DNA from: Chitinophaga sp. S165
GTDB lineage: Bacteria; Bacteroidota; Bacteroidia; Chitinophagales; Chitinophagaceae
Length of the DNA: 64,000 nt
Direction of reading: 5' to 3'
NCBI RefSeq assembly: GCF_003182155.1
Contig: NZ_QGTG01000001.1
Location: 248,001-312,000, forward strand
Part shown: positions 44,249 to 52,756 of the stretch, in pieces
Position numbering within the stretch: the first letter of the stretch is position 1
How the letters are laid out: every line of letters begins with the position of its first letter
Made by a program: the position numbers and the translations under genes
Notes under the pieces: model-generated
What the model saw: the letters and a program-made list of their open reading frames with translations, nothing else
The model's database searches: none
What the model was told of the DNA's origin: nothing

Positions 44249-44299
44249 AATTGCTTTTGTCAAACAGATTTTTAACATTTGCGGAAAATATTTAGGGAC

Positions 44300-45238
44300 A
44301 TGTCAGTGGTGAATCTCGAAGTGGTGCGGGAGGTTAGTGAATTCAATAATTATTATAATAGCCTGGCGGAATTGTTAAACAGGCACTTAGCGGACAATAA
44401 TCTATCGTTATCAGCATTACGTGTACTGGTAAAGTTAAGGGAGGAAGAAGAACAATGCACTGCGGGTAGACTGATTGCCAATCTGGGTATAGATGGTGGT
44501 TACTTAAGCCGGATCCTGAAAACCTTTGATACCAATCAGCTCATTTCCAAGCGTAAATCGACGTTAGACGGCCGTACCTGGTACCTTCAGCTCACCGCCA
44601 AGGGGCGTAAGCTGCTGGAGATACTGGAAGAAGGGTCTGCACACCAGATCACCCAACTGCTGGAGCCTCTGGCTGCAGAACAGCAGCTGGCACTGGCGGG
44701 CGCTATGAAAACGGTAAGGCATATCCTTTCCGACGACAGCAAGATCTCTGCGGAAGATATTACCTACAGGCGCGACCTTCAACCGGGAGATGCAGGCTTT
44801 ATTATGCATATGCACGGCTCTCTCTATACCAAAGAGGCCGGGTATAACCTGGAATATGAAACGCACATCTGTAAAACGTTCCATGAGTTCCTGGAAGCCT
44901 ATAACTCTTCTAAAGACCAGGTATTCCTTGCCATGCATGGGAATCAGATCATAGGGTCCATTGCTGTACTGGGGCATTCCCGTTATGCTACGCAGATGCG
45001 CTGGTTCCTGGTACATCCTGATTACCGCGGACTGGGCATCGGACAGCGATTGCTGACAGAAGCCATTAATGCGGCGAAGGAAAAGCTGTTCCAGAAGATC
45101 TATCTGATCACTACCAGCCAGCAGGTGGCTGCAACTACATTGTTTAAAAAGAACGGCTTCCGTAAGTCGGGCGAGAAACATATGCCTATGTGGGGACTGC
45201 AGCTGACGGAAGAACGCTATGAAATAGACTTAATTTAG
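44300..45238 (+). CDS. MarR-type regulator fused to GNAT N-acetyltransferase
   Basis: From ATG at 44300 (MSVVNLEVVREVSEFNNYYN) the protein has 312 residues. The first 150 form a MarR winged helix (LSALRVLVKLREEEEQCTAG, DGGYLSRILKTFDTNQLI, DGRTWYLQLTAKGRKLL). The last 150 form a GNAT fold with the acetyl-CoA loop RGLGIGQRLLTEAI and IYLITTSQQVAATTLFKKNG. Such fusions are known in other bacteria; the substrate and target genes are not known. A TTG reading from 44279 would add seven residues. The gene stands alone and is preceded by a terminator. Confidence 0.92.
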   Translation: MSVVNLEVVREVSEFNNYYNSLAELLNRHLADNNLSLSALRVLVKLREEEEQCTAGRLIANLGIDGGYLSRILKTFDTNQLISKRKSTLDGRTWYLQLTAKGRKLLEILEEGSAHQITQLLEPLAAEQQLALAGAMKTVRHILSDDSKISAEDITYRRDLQPGDAGFIMHMHGSLYTKEAGYNLEYETHICKTFHEFLEAYNSSKDQVFLAMHGNQIIGSIAVLGHSRYATQMRWFLVHPDYRGLGIGQRLLTEAINAAKEKLFQKIYLITTSQQVAATTLFKKNGFRKSGEKHMPMWGLQLTEERYEIDLI

Positions 45239-45689
45239 GCAAGGCATACTTTTCTGTTAACCCCCTTGCTTTATTTAAAACATTTGAATACTTTTAGTTC
45301 GCTGTAGTTCATCCAGGGTTCATTGTATTTATTACATAAAACCCTTAGAAATGAAACATCTGCTAACCCCGCAGGCATTGATGCTATGCGAGCCGGTCAG
45401 AGTTTACCCCTTCTCCATTTACAAACGAACAGTTAAATATGGTCCGTAAGGCCAGTGAGATTGCTATGTTCAGTCAGCCGCTTTACAGGAAGCATAACCA
45501 AGTACATTTTTTCCACGTTGGTACTGTGCTGTAAGAAATACAGGTCAGACTTTCCCGTAAGGTAATACGATGATATTGCCCCCGGAAATTTATGCACTGT
45601 TAGCTCAATCCGGTGATCATTAAGAGATCCACATGAAAATCATCAAAATAGCTTCACATTAATTCTTCACCCTTCAAAACCCAATTAAC
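45239..45689 (+). promoter_or_regulatory. Control region and long leader of the GH76 gene
   Basis: TTG (45266-45268), a 20-bp gap and TACTTTTA (45289-45296) form a promoter that fits seven of eight -7 positions. The leader would be about 390 nt. A 32-codon frame (45351-45449) starts MKHLLTPQALMLCEPVRVYP and may be a leader peptide or chance. No other gene is seen. Confidence 0.45.
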
Positions 45690-47531
45690 ATGAAAACACT
45701 TTTACAGGTGGCCCTGCTCTTACTATGTTTTCAATTCAGAAGCACGGGGCAGCTTGCCAATTTTAACGGAACAGCAGAAGCCCTGCAAACCAGTATGTAC
45801 AATACCTTCGGTGTACCTAACCAGAACTATTGGTGGTGCGCGCATGGTGTTGATGCCTTGCTTGACGGTTACACACGTACACGCTCAGAAACCTACAAAA
45901 CACGTATGAAGTCATTACTGCTGGGTATCAGGAGCTTTAACGGTAATACCTATATTAACCATTTCTACGATGATATGGAATGGTTAGGCATAGCAGCTTT
46001 AAGGGCGTACCATGAAACAGGGGATGCTGATTATTACAATGTGGCCACTACGCTGTGGAATGACATTAAAGGCGGTTATACGAACGGCGCTATAGACTGG
46101 AATAAAGGTTGCGCCGGATGTAAGAATGCTTGTGCAAATGCTCCTGCTGTGATCCTGGCGGCAAGGATATATCGCTTCACGAATGCAGCTGCGGACCTGC
46201 AATATGCAACAAATATCTTCGCCTTTATGAAGGCGAACCTTGTAGACCCCGTAACAGGCGCTGTATGGGATGCTATTAATCTGAATACCGGCGTTACCAA
46301 CAAAGACTGGATCTTCTCTTATAATGTCGGCACCTTTATAGCTGCAGGCTGGGAATTGTACAAAGTGACCGGTGATGTGAACTACCTGAACGATGCTGTA
46401 AAAACTGCGAACTACGCCATGAACAGCAGGCGTACTAACGGCATGTTCTTCGCTGATGAAACAGGCGGTGGCGACGGCGGACTATTCAAGGGCATCTTCA
46501 TTCGTTACCTTTCTGAATTAGCACGTGAAGGAAATATTCCTGCTGCTACAAGAGCAGGTTACAAAGAAGCTATTCGTTTCAATGCACAGACATTAAAAAC
46601 CAATGGCATTAATCCTTCTACTAATCTTGTAGGCGCAAACTGGTCACAACAACCTTCAGGCAGCACCGATTATGCTACGCAATTAAGTGGTGTAATGGTG
46701 ATTGAAGCCGCTGCTACATTGGATCAATCTTACTTCTATAAAGATGTCAATTATGGTGGCAGCTATTGGGGATTGACCGCTGGTAGTTATAACACGGCGG
46801 CATTGACCGCCAAGGGCATCAGCAACAATGATATCACTGCTTTCGCCATCCCTGAAGGATACCAGGTAACGCTGTTTAAGAATGATAATTTCCAGGGTGG
46901 AAGCCTGGTTGTAAGCGGTAACAGCGCATGGATCGGTACTGCGTGGAATGATAGTGTTTCCTCGCTTATAGTTAACTATACCGCCGGTGCTACTTTCTAT
47001 AAAGACTGTAACTATACAGGTGCTGTAATAAGCTTGCCGGCAGGCGATTATACACTTACGCAGCTGCAGGCCAGAGGCATATTGAACGATGATGTTTCCT
47101 CTGTGAAAGTAAGCAGCGGATACCAGGTGGTCCTGTATGAGAATGATAATTTCAGCGGTACTACGGTCACAACTAGAACAGACCTCAGTTGCCTGGTTAG
47201 TCAGACCTTTAATGACAAGACCACTTCCGTGCGGATAACCGCAACAGGTGCCGCACCTGCAGCATTAACAACAGCACAGACGGCGCCTGCGGGAAAACAT
47301 ACCTTCCAGGGCTTGTCATTATATCCTAACCCTGCTGGTAACACGTTGTATTTAAAGACGCCTGATAATCTTACGGGAGCGACGGTAACAGTGTTCGATA
47401 TTACAGGCAGGGCGAGGATCACCGGCCGCCTCACAGCTAACAATATCAGCGTATCCGGATTGCCTGCGGGCGTATATTGGATGACGGTAGTGAAAGACGG
47501 AAAAAAGATCACACTTTCTTTTGTGAAATAA
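45690..47531 (+). CDS. Secreted GH76-type glycosidase with beta/gamma-crystallin modules and T9SS sorting domain
   Basis: The 613-residue secreted protein has a signal peptide (ends near STGQL), a GH76 alpha-1,6-mannanase-like (alpha/alpha)6 barrel at about 25-345 with the catalytic Asp pair Asp94-Asp95 (HFYDDMEWLG), two beta/gamma-crystallin modules (about 345-430, 431-515; YEDNDNFSGT-type motifs) and a type IX secretion C-terminal domain (about 540-613; SLYPNPAGNTLYL, GLPAGVYWMTV). The enzyme should cleave fungal or bacterial alpha-mannan on the outside of the cell. Crystallin modules often bind Ca2+ or sugar. A Cys cluster (CAGCKNAC) is found near residue 145. No Sus gene lies adjacent. 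Confidence 0.92.
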   Translation: MKTLLQVALLLLCFQFRSTGQLANFNGTAEALQTSMYNTFGVPNQNYWWCAHGVDALLDGYTRTRSETYKTRMKSLLLGIRSFNGNTYINHFYDDMEWLGIAALRAYHETGDADYYNVATTLWNDIKGGYTNGAIDWNKGCAGCKNACANAPAVILAARIYRFTNAAADLQYATNIFAFMKANLVDPVTGAVWDAINLNTGVTNKDWIFSYNVGTFIAAGWELYKVTGDVNYLNDAVKTANYAMNSRRTNGMFFADETGGGDGGLFKGIFIRYLSELAREGNIPAATRAGYKEAIRFNAQTLKTNGINPSTNLVGANWSQQPSGSTDYATQLSGVMVIEAAATLDQSYFYKDVNYGGSYWGLTAGSYNTAALTAKGISNNDITAFAIPEGYQVTLFKNDNFQGGSLVVSGNSAWIGTAWNDSVSSLIVNYTAGATFYKDCNYTGAVISLPAGDYTLTQLQARGILNDDVSSVKVSSGYQVVLYENDNFSGTTVTTRTDLSCLVSQTFNDKTTSVRITATGAAPAALTTAQTAPAGKHTFQGLSLYPNPAGNTLYLKTPDNLTGATVTVFDITGRARITGRLTANNISVSGLPAGVYWMTVVKDGKKITLSFVK

Positions 47532-47560
47532 CTGATTGTAAAAGAAGCATCTAATCATTT

Positions 47561-47594
47561 GCATGCCGGTCCTCGGTTCTGAGGACCGGCATGC
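47561..47594 (+). terminator. Hairpin terminator after the GH76 gene
   Basis: GCATGCCGGTCCTC and GAGGACCGGCATGC pair perfectly over 14 bp around the loop GGTTCT, followed by TTATTGT. Release is likely though the T-run is short. Confidence 0.8.
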
Positions 47595-47597
47595 TTA

Positions 47598-47629
47598 TTG
47601 TAAATTATATCCGGATTAATATATATTTG
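47598..47629 (+). promoter_or_regulatory. Promoter of the capA-like gene
   Basis: TTG at 47598-47600, a 21-bp spacer and TATATTTG at 47622-47629 match the Bacteroidota consensus. Transcription would start near 47636, about 120 nt before the ATG at 47756. Confidence 0.65.
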
Positions 47630-47755
47630 CCTCCATAAACCTCAAGGGACGGTTCGTGAATGCAAAAAGAGGATGTTCTGAATATCTTATTGTTCCCCCT
47701 TTTGAACAACATTATTGTAAGCGACTGGAATTCATTTTAATATATTAAGTACTGT

Positions 47756-48931
47756 ATGCCTAAACGTGCGACAAAGAGCATTTATTTGTTCTCTTTTAAT
47801 ATTGTTATTCTCTTTTCAATGGCGTACATGCTGTCGGGAGACAGGAGGGATACGCAGTTTTTCAAGCATGTTTTACCCAGACATGGAAATGTCGTCAATG
47901 AATTACGAATGACAAACGGATATTCCGTGGCAGGTAATCCGTCATTCGCTACTCCGCTGGTTACAGATACTTTACCCGATACGATCAGTTTTTCTATTGT
48001 GGGAGATATGATGGTAGGATCGTCTTACCCTGCTGCATCTTTTTTGCCAACAGAAGAGGAGGGCAATATCCTGCAGTATGCAATGCCTTTGCTGCAACAA
48101 ACCGACCTGCGTATCGGTAACCTGGAAAGCGCTATTTCCGACAGCGCGAAAGTGTTCAAGAACTGTGGCTCCAGCCAGTGTTTCGCTTTCCGTACTCCTT
48201 ACAAATGTGCGATGTGGTATAAGGAAGCAGGTTTTGAATATCTGAACCTGGCCAATAACCACTCTTATGACTTTGGGATGAAGGGCGTAAACCACACCCT
48301 CGCATTTCTGGACAGCGTTAATATAAAAACCAGTGGCGTACCCCAGCACCGTTTTGATACCCTGACCATCAGGGGCACCAGGATCGGTTTTGTCTCATTT
48401 GCCCCCCATAGCAATTGTCTGAATATGAATGACGACACCCTCGTAAAAGCAACCATCGCAGAAGTGCGTCCGCTGTGCGAGCTCCTGGTCGTATTCTTTC
48501 ACGGCGGAGGGGAAGGTTCCGGCCGTACCCATACACCTAAGGGAAGAGAGTTCTTCCTGGGACAGAACAGGGGAGATGTTAGGCATTTCTCACATATGTG
48601 TATTAATGAGGGAGCAGACCTCGTAATCGGCTCCGGACCGCATGTGGTAAGAGGAATGGAACGATATAAGGGAAAATTAATTGCTTATAGTTTAGGGAAT
48701 TTTGCAACTTATCATCAATTCAATTTAAAATATCCCAATAATATTGCACCTTTGCTGCAGGTAAAAATCACCAGCGAGGGAAACCTGGTGGAGCATAAGG
48801 TGTTTTCTTTCCTGCAAGAGGGGGAAGGCATCCCTAAACCGGATACAACATTGAAAGCTTTCAAAATGATCCGTTCTTTATCTGTTGAGGATTTTAACTT
48901 CTCGGAGGTGGAGGCGGGCGCCTTTGACTAA
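47756..48931 (+). CDS. CapA family protein (poly-gamma-glutamate synthesis-like metallophosphatase)
   Basis: The 391-residue protein has an N-terminal hydrophobic anchor and a CapA domain: SIVGDMMVGSSYP, RIGNLESAISDS, NLANNHSYDFGMKGV, VVFFHGGGEGSGR, GSGPHVVRGMERYKGKLIAYS and SLGNFATYHQF. CapA proteins resemble calcineurin-type phosphatases and were first linked with gamma-glutamate capsules. No pgsB or pgsC homologues are adjacent, so a capsule function is doubtful and a role in cell-wall turnover is equally possible. An NlpC/P60 peptidase gene follows 11 bp later and is probably in the same operon. Confidence 0.9.
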   Translation: MPKRATKSIYLFSFNIVILFSMAYMLSGDRRDTQFFKHVLPRHGNVVNELRMTNGYSVAGNPSFATPLVTDTLPDTISFSIVGDMMVGSSYPAASFLPTEEEGNILQYAMPLLQQTDLRIGNLESAISDSAKVFKNCGSSQCFAFRTPYKCAMWYKEAGFEYLNLANNHSYDFGMKGVNHTLAFLDSVNIKTSGVPQHRFDTLTIRGTRIGFVSFAPHSNCLNMNDDTLVKATIAEVRPLCELLVVFFHGGGEGSGRTHTPKGREFFLGQNRGDVRHFSHMCINEGADLVIGSGPHVVRGMERYKGKLIAYSLGNFATYHQFNLKYPNNIAPLLQVKITSEGNLVEHKVFSFLQEGEGIPKPDTTLKAFKMIRSLSVEDFNFSEVEAGAFD

Positions 48932-48942
48932 AACATGTTACT

Positions 48943-49638
48943 GTGAAGAAGTTATTGCCGATAATCATATCCGTCGCCAGCATCGCCACTGCCGGCGCGC
49001 AAGTAAAGAAAAAGCCAGTTAAACACGCACCAGTAAAGAAGCATACTGCCTATCATAAGAAAACAACCGCCCACAGGCCGGTTGCTCATAAAAAGGTAGT
49101 AACGCCACCGCCGCCACCGGATAGTTTATATTTTCCGAATTCCAACATCACCCTCAATACATACGATACTTCAGGCCTGAAAGGGAATATCAAACAGCTC
49201 CTGGCTGTTCTTGAGTCCGAATTGGGTAAGCCGTACATCCGCGGGGCAATCGGGCCTTTTGCCTTCGACTGCAGCGGATTAATGAAATTCGGCTTCTCCT
49301 TCATCGGTATGACCCTGCCGCGTACCGCGGCTGATATGAGCACCCTGGGTAATCTTATCACTCCTTCCGACTGGAGTCCCGGCGATCTGCTGTTCTTTGC
49401 CGGAAGAAGGAACTCGAAGACAAACAAAAGAGTTGCTCACGTAGGTCTGGTTTACAAAGTAGATAACGGGAAGGTCCTGATGATCCACTCCAGTAACCAG
49501 GGCGTGAATATCGTAGATGTCACCAACAGCGAGTACTATAAGAAACGTCTTATTGCCGCCAAAAGAGTGATCCCTGTTGATTCCGCCAACCAGGTGATCC
49601 CGCCGGCAGCGTTAGAGGGAAATTCTACCGATTATTAA
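48943..49638 (+). CDS. NlpC/P60 (C40) cell-wall endopeptidase
   Basis: The exported 231-residue protein starts with GTG at 48943 (MKKLLPIIISVASIATAGAQ). A Lys/His/Pro-rich linker (VKKHTAYHKKTTAHRPVAHK) is followed by an NlpC/P60 domain with catalytic Cys in FAFDCSGLMKFGF, His in NKRVAHVGLVYK and a third polar residue in VLMIHSSNQG. Such enzymes cut gamma-D-glutamyl bonds in peptidoglycan stem peptides. The link with a CapA-like gene is suggestive, because both act on gamma-glutamyl chemistry. Confidence 0.92.
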   Translation: MKKLLPIIISVASIATAGAQVKKKPVKHAPVKKHTAYHKKTTAHRPVAHKKVVTPPPPPDSLYFPNSNITLNTYDTSGLKGNIKQLLAVLESELGKPYIRGAIGPFAFDCSGLMKFGFSFIGMTLPRTAADMSTLGNLITPSDWSPGDLLFFAGRRNSKTNKRVAHVGLVYKVDNGKVLMIHSSNQGVNIVDVTNSEYYKKRLIAAKRVIPVDSANQVIPPAALEGNSTDY

Positions 49639-49814
49639 GCCAGTAAAAGAATGTTTTACCCGGCCCTTGTAAGAGGCGTCGGGTTATTTGTATTTGGATG
49701 ATGTCAATGCCGTCCGCCCGGCGTTTTGTTTGTTGTCCAAAAGTGTAGATGACATGTTGTTTTTCCTTATTTTTAGTCATGGCCAATAAAAGGCCGTGAA
49801 CCAAAAACAATCAT

Positions 49815-51452
49815 ATGGATGCACAGCAACTGGATATGAACCGGAACGAAGATGCGATGCGCAGATCTCTCAGCACGCTTAAACAGCGCTTCTCCGTCGT
49901 TGAACAGGGAGGCGGCAAAAAGAACCTCGAAAAAGTCCGTCAGAAAGGCAAATTAACCCCGCGTGAACGTATTGCTTACCTGATAGACAAAGACACCCCT
50001 TTTACGGAAATAGGCGCCTTTGCGGCCTATGAAATGTATCCTGAACATGGCGGTTGTCCGGCGGCAGGTACGGTCGGCGGTATCGGCTATATCAGCGGCC
50101 GCCAATGCATGATCGTAGCCAACGATATGACAGTAAAAGCAGGCGCCTGGTTCCCCATGACAGGAAAGAAGAACCTCCGTCTCCAGGAGATCGCAATGGA
50201 AAACAGACTGCCTGTTATTTATCTCGTGGACAGCGCAGGCGTATACCTGCCTATGCAGGATGAAATATTCCCCGATAAAGAACACTTCGGCCGCATTTTC
50301 CGTAACAATGCACGTATGAGCGCGATGGGCATCACCCAGATCGCAGCTGTAATGGGCAGCTGTGTGGCCGGAGGCGCCTATCTGCCTATCATGAGCGATG
50401 AAGTGCTGATGGTAGAAGGAAACGGCTCTATTTTCCTTGCAGGTCCTTACCTCGTTAAAGCCGCGATCGGAGAAACCGTTGATGCTGAAACGTTAGGCGG
50501 TGCAGTAACCCATACGGAGATTTCCGGTATTGCTGACTACAGGTTTGATACAGACGAAGAGTGTCTGGACCATATTAAAAAGATCGTCAGTAAGATCGGT
50601 GATCCGGTAAGCGCAGGCTTCAATCGCGCAACACCAGCGCCGCCGGAAAAAGATCCTGCTACACTGTATAACATGATCCCGGAAGATAGCACCCGTCCTT
50701 ATGATATGCTGGAGATCATTCACCGGTTGGTAGACCGTTCTGAATTTGATCAGTATAAGGAAGACTACGGCAAGACCATCCTTTGCGGTTATGCCCGTAT
50801 TGACGGCTGGGCTGTGGGCATTGTCGCCAATCAGCGTAAGATGGTCAAAAGCAAAAAAGGTGAAATGCAGATGGGCGGTGTGATCTACAATGACAGCGCC
50901 GATAAAGCTGCCCGCTTCATCATGAACTGTAATCAGAAAAAGATCCCGCTGGTGTTCCTGCAGGATGTGACGGGCTTCATGGTAGGCAGCCGCAGTGAAC
51001 ATGCCGGTATCATTAAAGACGGGGCCAAACTGGTAAATGCAGTGGCCAACTCTGTCGTACCTAAGTTCACTGTAATAGTAGGTAACTCTTATGGCGCAGG
51101 TAACTATGCCATGTGTGGTAAGGCTTATGATCCACGGTTCATTTATGCATGGCCTAATGCTAAGATCGCAGTGATGGGAGGAGAGCAGGCGGCGAAAACG
51201 CTGCTTCAGATCCAGGTGGCATCGTTGAAAGCAAAAGGAGAGGAGATCACTCCGGAAGAAGAGAAACGCCTGCTTGATGAGATCACGGCACGTTATAACA
51301 GCCAGACCACTCCGTACTATGCAGCAGCACGCCTGTGGGTAGATGAGATCATCGATCCGCTGGAAACACGTAAAATACTTTCCGAAAGCATCGCAGCGGC
51401 GAATAATGCACCTGTGGAAGACACATTCAGTTTAGGCGTTTTCCAGGTGTAA
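49815..51452 (+). CDS. Acyl-CoA carboxylase beta subunit (carboxyltransferase)
   Basis: The cytoplasmic carboxyltransferase of 545 residues is typical of propionyl-CoA, methylcrotonyl-CoA or acetyl-CoA carboxylases. Motifs include GKLTPRERIAYLID, GGIGYISGRQCMIVANDMTV, PVIYLVDSAGVYLPMQDEIF, MGSCVAGGAYLPIMSDEVLM and the C-terminal VAVMGGEQAAKTL-like segment. It transfers CO2 from biotin to acyl-CoA. The closest match by the AAYEMYPEHGGC region is the methylcrotonyl-CoA type, but the substrate is not certain from sequence. The alpha (biotin-carboxylase) subunit gene is not adjacent. Confidence 0.93.
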   Translation: MDAQQLDMNRNEDAMRRSLSTLKQRFSVVEQGGGKKNLEKVRQKGKLTPRERIAYLIDKDTPFTEIGAFAAYEMYPEHGGCPAAGTVGGIGYISGRQCMIVANDMTVKAGAWFPMTGKKNLRLQEIAMENRLPVIYLVDSAGVYLPMQDEIFPDKEHFGRIFRNNARMSAMGITQIAAVMGSCVAGGAYLPIMSDEVLMVEGNGSIFLAGPYLVKAAIGETVDAETLGGAVTHTEISGIADYRFDTDEECLDHIKKIVSKIGDPVSAGFNRATPAPPEKDPATLYNMIPEDSTRPYDMLEIIHRLVDRSEFDQYKEDYGKTILCGYARIDGWAVGIVANQRKMVKSKKGEMQMGGVIYNDSADKAARFIMNCNQKKIPLVFLQDVTGFMVGSRSEHAGIIKDGAKLVNAVANSVVPKFTVIVGNSYGAGNYAMCGKAYDPRFIYAWPNAKIAVMGGEQAAKTLLQIQVASLKAKGEEITPEEEKRLLDEITARYNSQTTPYYAAARLWVDEIIDPLETRKILSESIAAANNAPVEDTFSLGVFQV

Positions 51453-51471
51453 AAGCATAGCGCTTAATCCT

Positions 51472-51479
51472 TATCTTTG
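51472..51479 (+). promoter_or_regulatory. -7 promoter element immediately before rnhA
   Basis: TATCTTTG ends 6 bp before the ATG at 51486, so transcription would begin at or within a base or two of the start codon and give a leaderless mRNA. The -33 TTG is not seen. Confidence 0.5.
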
Positions 51480-51485
51480 CCCGCT

Positions 51486-51947
51486 ATGTCGGAAGTTATT
51501 ATTTACACGGATGGTTCTTCACGCGGTAACCCGGGCCCAGGCGGCTATGGCGTTATCCTGATGTGGAACAGTATCCGCAAGGAATTATCACAGGGGTATC
51601 GTCTTACCACCAATAACAGGATGGAGCTGATGGCCGTGATCGTGGCCCTCGAAGCACTGAAGAAAGACGGACTGCAGGTGAAGATCTTTACAGATAGTCA
51701 GTACGTAGTTAACAGCGTCGAAAAGGGCTGGTTATGGGGCTGGGTGAAAACCGGTTTTAAAGACAAAAAGAACAAAGATCTCTGGCAGCGTTTCATTCCC
51801 GCTTACAAAAAACATCAGGTGAAGTTCAACTGGGTAAAGGGGCATTCCACCAATCCGATGAACAACCGTTGTGATATACTTGCTACAGAAGCGGCCGACA
51901 GCGGTAACTGGCTGGAAGATACCGGCTTCCAGGGCAATCAGGACTGA
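51486..51947 (+). CDS. rnhA: Ribonuclease HI
   Basis: RNase HI of 153 residues cleaves the RNA strand of RNA/DNA hybrids. The catalytic core is complete: IIYTDGSSRGNPGPGGYG (first Asp), RMELMAVIVAL (Glu), IFTDSQYVVNSV (Asp), WVKGHSTNPMNNRCDILA (His and last Asp). The N-terminal hybrid-binding domain of some homologues is absent. ATG at 51486 follows a -7 element by only 6 bp. A hairpin terminator follows the gene. Confidence 0.95.
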   Translation: MSEVIIYTDGSSRGNPGPGGYGVILMWNSIRKELSQGYRLTTNNRMELMAVIVALEALKKDGLQVKIFTDSQYVVNSVEKGWLWGWVKTGFKDKKNKDLWQRFIPAYKKHQVKFNWVKGHSTNPMNNRCDILATEAADSGNWLEDTGFQGNQD

Positions 51948-51971
51948 TCTTTAAATCATTCAATATCCACG

Positions 51972-52003
51972 GGGCTGTCTGCCATTGGCTGACAGCCCTT
52001 TTT
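51972..52003 (+). terminator. Intrinsic terminator after rnhA
   Basis: GGGCTGTC...GACAGCCC, with an inner GCC/GGC pair, then five T form a good Rho-independent terminator. Confidence 0.9.
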
Positions 52004-52155
52004 GTTGACCCTCATTTCCATCTGGCTGATTCGCTTTAACATTTATTTAATGATTTTTCGAAATTTGTCCACCATTATCGAAATTCTGTGCAACTATTGA
52101 AAGGCTATCACTGCTTACTTTTATGTCATTAAACTATGCCTTAAAAGATTAAGCA

Positions 52156-52707
52156 ATGACACATTGGAAGATTGACGAATCACACAGCGAAATTGGATTC
52201 AAAGTAAAGCACCTGATGATCACAAACGTGAGCGGCTATTTTACACAGTTCTCCGGAAGTATTGAGACCGATAGCGAGGATTTCCACGATGCGAAAATTA
52301 CTTTTGAAGCGGCAACGGCCAGTATCAGCACTTTGAACAAACAGCGGGACGAACACCTCAGAGGCGGTGACTTCTTTGACACCGTACATCATCCGAAAAT
52401 TAAGTTTGTTTCCAAAAAGATCAGGAAGATCACAGACGAGCACTATAAGGTAATAGGAGACCTGAGCATCAAAGGGCATACGCATGCCATTGAGCTGGAA
52501 GTGACCCGCAATGGTGTGGTAACCGATCCATACGGACAGGAAAAAGAAGGCTTTTCCATCAAAGGAAGACTGCACCGCGCCGACTATGGTTTACGCTGGA
52601 ATGCAGCTACAGAAGCAGGAAGTATTGTACTGAGCGATGAAGTGAAACTGCACATGGAGATCCAGTTGGTGAAAGTAACTGAACCTTCATTGGCTGTAGC
52701 GGAATAA
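52156..52707 (+). CDS. YceI family lipocalin-like isoprenoid-binding protein
   Basis: The protein of 183 residues starts without a signal peptide (MTHWKIDESHSEIGFKVKHL), which is unusual because many YceI proteins are exported. The family pattern is visible: FKVKHLMITNVSGYFTQFSG, LRGGDFFDTVHHPKIKFVS, VIGDLSIKGHTHAIELEV and FSIKGRLHRADYGLRWNAA. The barrel binds long isoprenoid chains in homologues. The next gene, a luciferase-like oxidoreductase, begins 49 bp later and is probably co-transcribed. Confidence 0.9.
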   Translation: MTHWKIDESHSEIGFKVKHLMITNVSGYFTQFSGSIETDSEDFHDAKITFEAATASISTLNKQRDEHLRGGDFFDTVHHPKIKFVSKKIRKITDEHYKVIGDLSIKGHTHAIELEVTRNGVVTDPYGQEKEGFSIKGRLHRADYGLRWNAATEAGSIVLSDEVKLHMEIQLVKVTEPSLAVAE

Positions 52708-52756
52708 ATCAGTTGAATGACGGGAACAGAATAAATGAAAATCCTCTAAAAAAGAT

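Noticed and set aside
44279..44299. TTG start seven codons upstream of the MarR-GNAT gene
   Set aside because: The ATG at 44300 gives the usual MarR N-terminus and TTG starts are rare.
45351..45449. A 32-codon frame in the GH76 leader as an independent gene
   Set aside because: It has no signal peptide, motif or conservation evidence; it is mentioned only as a possible leader peptide.
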